From positions 1-64,000 of the forward strand of contig JAKLPS010000006.1 of NCBI GenBank assembly GCA_022013695.1: DNA of 64,000 bases, read 5' to 3'. This stretch comes from Weeksellaceae bacterium. GTDB lineage: Bacteria > Bacteroidota > Bacteroidia > Flavobacteriales > Weeksellaceae. The notes beneath the pieces were generated by a model that made no database searches, was not told the origin of the DNA, and was given only the letters and a program-made list of their open reading frames with translations. Positions 59,436 to 64,000 of this stretch are shown here, one piece after another (the stretch's first letter is position 1; each line of letters starts with the position of its first letter). Position numbers and translations under genes: made by a program.

Positions 59436-60854
59436 ATGGAATCAATCAGCGTTTTCGATATTATCAAGATCGGTATCGGTCCGTCATCTTCCCACACGAT
59501 GGGGCCTTGGAACGCCTCGGAAATGTTCTTAGATTTGGTAAAACGAAATAATCAGTTGTCCGAAATCAAAGCGATTTTTGTAGAATTCTTTGGTTCGCTG
59601 GCAAAAACTGGCGTCGGTCACGGAACCGATATTGCAGCAATGTTAGGCCTCAGCGGAGAAAACTTTCGTACCATAGATACTGATCTCATCAACGAAAAGA
59701 TTAAAAAAATTAAATCTGAACAAAAGATTCATTTAGGCGGAGAAATTTGGTTGCCGTTCATTTACGGGCATCATTTGATTCTCAACAAAGAAAAATCTTT
59801 GGATTTCCATCCAAATGGGATGATCTTCAAAGTGATGTTTGAAAATGGAGAAACCCTCAGTCAGGATTATTATTCCGTTGGTGGCGGATTTGTCGCAACG
59901 AGAGAAGATAATTCGATGGAGGATCGATGTGTGCGGACGCTCTATCCTTGCCATCACGGCAGCGACATTCTTAAATATAGCGAGCAACTCAAACTGAATA
60001 GAATCTCAGACCTAGTATTCATAAACGAAGAATCTTGGCGCCCCAAGGCAGAAACCCACGGAAAAGCGCTGGAGATTTGGGACAACATCAAAGATTGCCT
60101 TTACAAAAGCATCAACAAAAAAGGTGTTCTGCCCGGCGGTCTCCACGTCACGAGACGCGCTTCGGAAATGAATGAAAGACTGCTCGGTACTCAGATCTAT
60201 AAAAACAAGAACGAGTGGTTTGAGATGGTAAAAAACGACCCGAAAACTTTCAGTTCTGTTACCAAATGGGTTTCCTGTTTTGCGCTGGCCGTCAATGAAG
60301 AAAATGCGTCTTTTGGACGAATTATCACAGCACCAACAAACGGAGCAAGCGGCGTAATCCCAGCAGTTTTGATGTATGCGCAAGTTTTTACAGAATTTAA
60401 TTCAGTAGAAGATATTGTCAGATTCCTGCTCGTTGCTGGCGAAATAGGAACATTGTTCAAAAAAAATGCGACGATTTCCGCAGCAATGGGCGGTTGCCAG
60501 GCAGAAGTGGGCGTGTCCTCCGCAATGGCCGCTGCCGGACTTACCGAGATTTCCGGCGGAACGCCTGCTCAGGTTTTGATGGCCGCAGAAATTGCGATGG
60601 AACATCACCTCGGTTTGACTTGCGACCCGATCGGCGGTCTTGTCCAGATCCCTTGCATAGAGCGCAATTCTATGGGTGCGATGAAGGCGATAACCGCTTC
60701 TTCTTTGGCTTTGGATGGCGATCCTGCGAAAGCAAAAGTGTCATTGGACAGTGTTATTAAATCGATGTGGGAAACGGCACTGGATATGAATTCCAAATAC
60801 AAAGAAACCTCCGAGGGCGGGCTGGCTATTGCGGTAAATGTGGCGGAATGCTAA
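59436..60854 (+). CDS. sdaA: L-serine ammonia-lyase (single-chain, iron-sulfur)
   Basis: A 472-aa enzyme that deaminates L-serine to pyruvate. The beta domain (1-160: FDIIKIGIGPSSSHTMGPW, GHGTDIAAMLGL) and alpha domain are fused, as in E. coli SdaA. Three Cys that bind the 4Fe-4S cluster are in MGGCQAEVG, LTCDPIGG and QIPCIERN. Full length. The 148-bp gap upstream has a TCCGGTT/AACCGGA inverted repeat (59359-59392) of unknown role. Confidence 0.96.
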   Translation: MESISVFDIIKIGIGPSSSHTMGPWNASEMFLDLVKRNNQLSEIKAIFVEFFGSLAKTGVGHGTDIAAMLGLSGENFRTIDTDLINEKIKKIKSEQKIHLGGEIWLPFIYGHHLILNKEKSLDFHPNGMIFKVMFENGETLSQDYYSVGGGFVATREDNSMEDRCVRTLYPCHHGSDILKYSEQLKLNRISDLVFINEESWRPKAETHGKALEIWDNIKDCLYKSINKKGVLPGGLHVTRRASEMNERLLGTQIYKNKNEWFEMVKNDPKTFSSVTKWVSCFALAVNEENASFGRIITAPTNGASGVIPAVLMYAQVFTEFNSVEDIVRFLLVAGEIGTLFKKNATISAAMGGCQAEVGVSSAMAAAGLTEISGGTPAQVLMAAEIAMEHHLGLTCDPIGGLVQIPCIERNSMGAMKAITASSLALDGDPAKAKVSLDSVIKSMWETALDMNSKYKETSEGGLAIAVNVAEC

Positions 60855-60935
60855 GTTCTTAACCTTCGGTCTTCGGCATTTAACGGCCAATATTAAATTA
60901 TCCTTAATAATTAATTCCTTAAAAATACAGTCCGT

Positions 60936-60964
60936 TTGTTATCAAAAATAAAATCGTATCTTTG
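60936..60964 (+). promoter_or_regulatory. promoter of the DEAD-box helicase gene
   Basis: TTG (60936-60938), an 18-nt spacer, TATCTTTG (60957-60964), then C; 26 nt before the ATG. One of the best matches to the Bacteroidetes consensus in the window. Confidence 0.7.
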
Positions 60965-60990
60965 CACCAATTATTAGACGATCTTTTTAA

Positions 60991-62718
60991 ATGAATTTAT
61001 TTACGGAATCCAACCTTAGCGCTGAAGTTCTTCAGGCGGTTGGCGACCTCGGCTTCGTAGAGCCGACAGAAATCCAAAAACTGACTATTCCTTTTATCTC
61101 TACAGATACTCGCGATCTTATCGCACTTGCGGCAACAGGAACAGGCAAAACAGCGGCATTTTCGCTTCCGATTTTGGATATGATAGACGACAATAGTCGT
61201 AAAATCCAATTTTTGGTCCTTTGCCCCACTAGAGAACTTTGCCTCCAGATTACCAAAGACATCAAAAACTATACAAAATACCTGAAAAACATCAAAACGG
61301 TAGCCGTTTATGGTGGTAGCAGTATTACGGACCAGATTAAATCTCTCAGAGAAAAACCACAAATCATCGTGGGAACTCCGGGGCGGGTGATCGATATGAT
61401 CAACCGGAAAGCCTTAGACTTTTCCGAAGTACAATGGTTGGTATTAGACGAGGCGGACGAAATGCTTTCTATGGGTTTCAAAGATGATTTGGAAACCATA
61501 TTGAGAGAAACGCCCGATACAAAACAGACCTTTCTATTCTCTGCCACAATGAGCAAAGAAGTAGAACGCATCTCGAAAAATTATCTCACCACGCCTCATA
61601 GGATCACGATCGGTTCTGTAAACGAGGTGAAGAAAAACATCTTGCACGAATTTTATATCGTAGGATACAGACAAAAAAAGGAAGCCCTAAGACGACTGAT
61701 AGATGCCAACCCAAACCAGTATTCTATCATCTTCTGCAGAACAAGAATGGAAACTCAGGAGGTTGCAGACTTCTTGATGCAAAATGGCTACGCGGCAGAT
61801 GCGCTGCACGGCGATCTTTCTCAGGCTCAAAGAGATACAGTAATGAAGAAATTCAGGCTAAAAAACATCGATATTTTGGTAGCGACAGACGTTGCAGCAA
61901 GAGGATTGGATGTTGATTCTCTCACGCACGTGATCCATTTCTCTTTACCAGATGATCCCGAAGTTTTCGTTCACAGAAGCGGAAGAACAGGGCGCGCCGG
62001 CAAAAACGGAATCTCGATGACGCTGGCAAAACCAGAGGAAAGCAGAAAAATGAAACAAATCAAGGCGGAAACCAAAATCGAAATCGTCGAGAAAAAAATC
62101 CCTACAGGAAAGGAAATTATCAAAGCCCAAGTGGCTGGCGTTTTCGAAAAATTATTGACAGAGCACGTGGATGTGATCGATTTTGACGAAAGCCTGATCC
62201 CCGATCTTTCTGCCTTTACCAAAGAGCAATTGGTAAGCCAGTTGTTGCAATTTCAGCTGAAAGAAATGGCCACTTATTATCAAAATAGCAATGATCTTGC
62301 AGATCAGAAATTTGGTGCAAGCCGGGACGACAAATTTGGCCGACGAGACCGGGACTCCGGAGACCGAGATAGTAGAGGATCCAGAGAGGGCGGCTCTTTC
62401 CGAGACAGAGATAGCAGAGCAGACCGCGGCGGAGACAGAAGCGGTGGCAGAGACCGCAAGCCAAAACGCAGCAACGAGGATATGGTACGGTTCTTCTTCA
62501 ATCTTGGGAAAAGAGATCAGTTGAAGAAAGTTGATATGTTGGAAATCATCAACAAAGCGACTTCCAAATCTAAGAAAAGAGCGGATATCGGCGAGATCGA
62601 AATCTTAGACAAATTCAGTTTTTTCGAGATCGAAAAGTCTTACAAAAATGAGGTGATAGACGGATTGACCAGTATGAAGTTTCGGGGAAAAGAAATGAGA
62701 GCAGAAGTTGCCAATTAA
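60991..62718 (+). CDS. DEAD-box ATP-dependent RNA helicase
   Basis: 575 aa. Q motif (GFVEPTEIQ), Walker A ATGTGKTAAF, VLDEADEM (DEAD), SATMS, and motif VI HRSGRTGRAGKNG in a full two-lobe core (about 1-370). After a helical linker there is an Arg/Asp/Gly/Ser-rich tract (about 440-490: RDRDSGDRDSRGS and similar), then a DbpA-like RNA-binding domain (about 495-575: RFFFNLGKRDQLKKVD, IDGLTSMKFRGKEM). Likely acts in ribosome assembly or cold-shock RNA remodelling (DeaD/DbpA type). Confidence 0.95.
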   Translation: MNLFTESNLSAEVLQAVGDLGFVEPTEIQKLTIPFISTDTRDLIALAATGTGKTAAFSLPILDMIDDNSRKIQFLVLCPTRELCLQITKDIKNYTKYLKNIKTVAVYGGSSITDQIKSLREKPQIIVGTPGRVIDMINRKALDFSEVQWLVLDEADEMLSMGFKDDLETILRETPDTKQTFLFSATMSKEVERISKNYLTTPHRITIGSVNEVKKNILHEFYIVGYRQKKEALRRLIDANPNQYSIIFCRTRMETQEVADFLMQNGYAADALHGDLSQAQRDTVMKKFRLKNIDILVATDVAARGLDVDSLTHVIHFSLPDDPEVFVHRSGRTGRAGKNGISMTLAKPEESRKMKQIKAETKIEIVEKKIPTGKEIIKAQVAGVFEKLLTEHVDVIDFDESLIPDLSAFTKEQLVSQLLQFQLKEMATYYQNSNDLADQKFGASRDDKFGRRDRDSGDRDSRGSREGGSFRDRDSRADRGGDRSGGRDRKPKRSNEDMVRFFFNLGKRDQLKKVDMLEIINKATSKSKKRADIGEIEILDKFSFFEIEKSYKNEVIDGLTSMKFRGKEMRAEVAN

Positions 62719-62755
62719 TCACCGAACTGAGGAAAAACACCAAAATATTACACGT

Positions 62756-62781
62756 AAAAACCTGCTAATCAGCAGGTTTTT
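62756..62781 (+). terminator. terminator of the helicase gene
   Basis: AAAAACCTGCT (62756-62766) and AGCAGGTTTTT (62771-62781): perfect 11-bp stem, 4-nt loop, ending in T residues. Confidence 0.8.
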
Positions 62782-62820
62782 GTGGTTTTTAATCTTAATG
62801 AAAAATTAATATAAAAGTTT

Positions 62821-62849
62821 TTGCGTGAGGTTTTTTTGTGTCATATTTG
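62821..62849 (+). promoter_or_regulatory. promoter of the DUF47/PiT genes
   Basis: TTG (62821-62823), an 18-nt spacer, CATATTTG (62842-62849; one mismatch to TAnnTTTG), then C; 19 nt before the ATG. Confidence 0.5.
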
Positions 62850-62868
62850 CAGAAATTAAAGCAAAATA

Positions 62869-63507
62869 ATGGGAATAGGCAATATTTTCAGAGCATTTCA
62901 GCCAAAAGATAAAATCTTTTTCGATCTGTTTCTGCGTGTAGCAGACCACTTGGTCGAGATGTCCAAAACATTTCACGACGGCTTGCTTGAGTTTGATATC
63001 AATGATGAAACCTTGCTGAATCAAATGAGTGATTACGAACACAAGCTGGACGATCTGACCCACGAGATATTTGTACAATTGGGAGAAAACTTCATCACCC
63101 CATTTGACAGAGAAGATATCAATTATCTCGCCTCCGGATTAGACGATATTGCTGATTATATCTACGCCTCCGCAAAATATATTTACCTTTACAAAAGCCC
63201 CGAAAACAAATATTACTCCGAGTTTTCTCTGCTGATTCACAAATGCTGTATCGAAATCAAAAAAGCATTGGAAAATCTGAAAGATTTCAAAAATCCAAAC
63301 GAAGTTCGAGAATCTTGCATCAAGATTAATTCTTATGAGAATATTGCGGATGATGTCCTCAGCCAAGCTATCGAAAAATTGTTTGAAACCAATGAGGCCG
63401 TTTTGATTATCAAGCAGAAATCTATTTTGGATTATTTGGAAATCGTGACCGACAAAGCTGAAGATGTTGCCAATACGCTTGAGAGCATAGTGATCAAATA
63501 CGCTTAA
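62869..63507 (+). CDS. DUF47 (PhoU-like) family protein
   Basis: A 212-aa all-helical cytoplasmic protein with the PhoU-like repeat: EYEHKLDDLTHEIFVQL-type helix (here YEHKLDDLTHEIFVQLGENF), ITPFDREDINYLASGLDDI, and DKAEDVANTLESIVIKYA at the end. DUF47 proteins are almost always beside PiT phosphate transporters and are thought to control them. The PiT gene begins 24 bp downstream, which supports this role. Confidence 0.95.
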   Translation: MGIGNIFRAFQPKDKIFFDLFLRVADHLVEMSKTFHDGLLEFDINDETLLNQMSDYEHKLDDLTHEIFVQLGENFITPFDREDINYLASGLDDIADYIYASAKYIYLYKSPENKYYSEFSLLIHKCCIEIKKALENLKDFKNPNEVRESCIKINSYENIADDVLSQAIEKLFETNEAVLIIKQKSILDYLEIVTDKAEDVANTLESIVIKYA

Positions 63508-63531
63508 AAGGCAGCACCTAAAAATAAACGA

Positions 63532-64000
63532 ATGGAATTTCCGATTCTACTAATTGTCATCATCGCTCTGGCGCTCATCTTTGACTATATCAATGGATTT
63601 CACGATGCGGCCAACTCCATCGCAACGATCGTTTCTACAAAAGTACTCACGCCGTTCCAGGCCGTTCTTTGGGCCGCATTTTGGAATTTTGCAGCGTTTT
63701 TCATCGCGGCTTATGTGGTGGGCGAATTCAAAATCGGAAATACGATTGCCAAAACGGTAGACGAAAATTTCATTACCTTAGAAGTCATCTTTTCCGGACT
63801 TATCGCCGCCATCGCCTGGAATCTTTTGACTTGGTGGTTCGGTATTCCGTCCTCATCCTCCCACACTTTGATCGGCGGCTTTATCGGCGCAGCATTGATG
63901 CACGCTTTGTTGGGAGACTATCATTTGCTGGCCGTTGCACATCCGGAATATTCTTTTTTCGAAAATATTTATATGGCGTTTAAACAGCTTTTCACGCAGA
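63532..64000 (+). CDS. inorganic phosphate transporter, PiT family (3' end outside window)
   Basis: The first 156 codons of a PiT/PHO4 transporter. The family signature is in YINGFHDAANSIATIVSTKV (helix 1-2 region), and the repeat half signature in FGIPSSSSHTLIGGFIGAAL. Low-affinity phosphate:cation symport. Co-transcribed with DUF47 upstream. The frame is open to the end of the window. Confidence 0.93.
   Translation, partial: MEFPILLIVIIALALIFDYINGFHDAANSIATIVSTKVLTPFQAVLWAAFWNFAAFFIAAYVVGEFKIGNTIAKTVDENFITLEVIFSGLIAAIAWNLLTWWFGIPSSSSHTLIGGFIGAALMHALLGDYHLLAVAHPEYSFFENIYMAFKQLFTQ

Noticed and set aside
60855-60882. A possible heptamer array after sdaA (GTTCTTA, ACCTTCG, GTCTTCG, GCATTTA).
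   Set aside because: Only one adjacent pair matches well (5 of 7) and it follows a stop rather than preceding a start; too weak to count with the others.

Overview
The window is chromosomal DNA of a flavobacterium, most likely a Chryseobacterium or Epilithonimonas-like member of the Weeksellaceae. The evidence is: two secreted proteins with type IX secretion sorting tails; a TonB receptor with a carboxypeptidase-regulatory domain; a DUF2723 (GT117) membrane protein; a cysteate/sulfonolipid-type gene pair; a 14-subunit nuo operon with a short NuoG; and many TAnnTTTG (-7) / TTG (-33) promoters in place of E. coli-type promoters, with several TTG or GTG starts. No rRNA, tRNA, CRISPR array, insertion sequence or prophage was seen.

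Layout. 1-2.3 kb: the 3' end of a defence-type island (SNF2-like helicase C-terminus, DUF4391 protein, small orphan) followed by a C-rich non-coding stretch. 2.3-11.2 kb: NlpC/P60 hydrolase, TonB receptor, KdsA, DUF1697, GT117. 11.4-13.8 kb: a cysteine-synthase-like and a serine-palmitoyltransferase-like gene that together fit sulfonolipid (capnine) head-group and backbone synthesis. 13.9-18 kb: a YidE/AspT-type transporter, Tag glycosylase and a fused OPRT-OMP decarboxylase of eukaryotic type. 18-26 kb: envelope proteins (an M1-peptidase-like protein without its zinc motif fused to a barrel-like domain, two T9SS cargo proteins, a 1080-aa barrel-like protein). 26-35.6 kb: housekeeping enzymes (mercaptopyruvate sulfurtransferase, threonine dehydrogenase, a degenerate deacetylase-like protein, metallophosphoesterase, KAS III, HSL esterase, YigZ, YugP, GNAT). 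35.7-50 kb: nuoA-N (respiratory complex I) in the order A-B-C-D-E-F-[outer-membrane protein]-G-H-I-J-K-L-M-N. 50-64 kb: CocE-type hydrolase, CorA with a flavin-oxidoreductase remnant, a second KAS III, an ohrR-ohr peroxide cassette between copies of a repeat, a DUF1800/DUF1501 pair, SdaA, a DEAD-box RNA helicase, and DUF47 plus PiT phosphate transport.

The most unusual signal is not a gene. Four nuo spacers and the DUF1697 leader hold degenerate tandem arrays with a strict 7-bp period. Each array uses a different heptamer word, and each ends 2-17 nt before the next start codon. Other points of note are the complete outer-membrane-protein gene inside nuo, a palindrome lying on the ohr promoter, an orphan inverted repeat + mini-ORF + terminator unit at 58.4-58.6 kb, and a hairpin element at 7.6 kb that resembles a widespread flavobacterial motif. 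Family names are from memory of sequence motifs; no database search was run.
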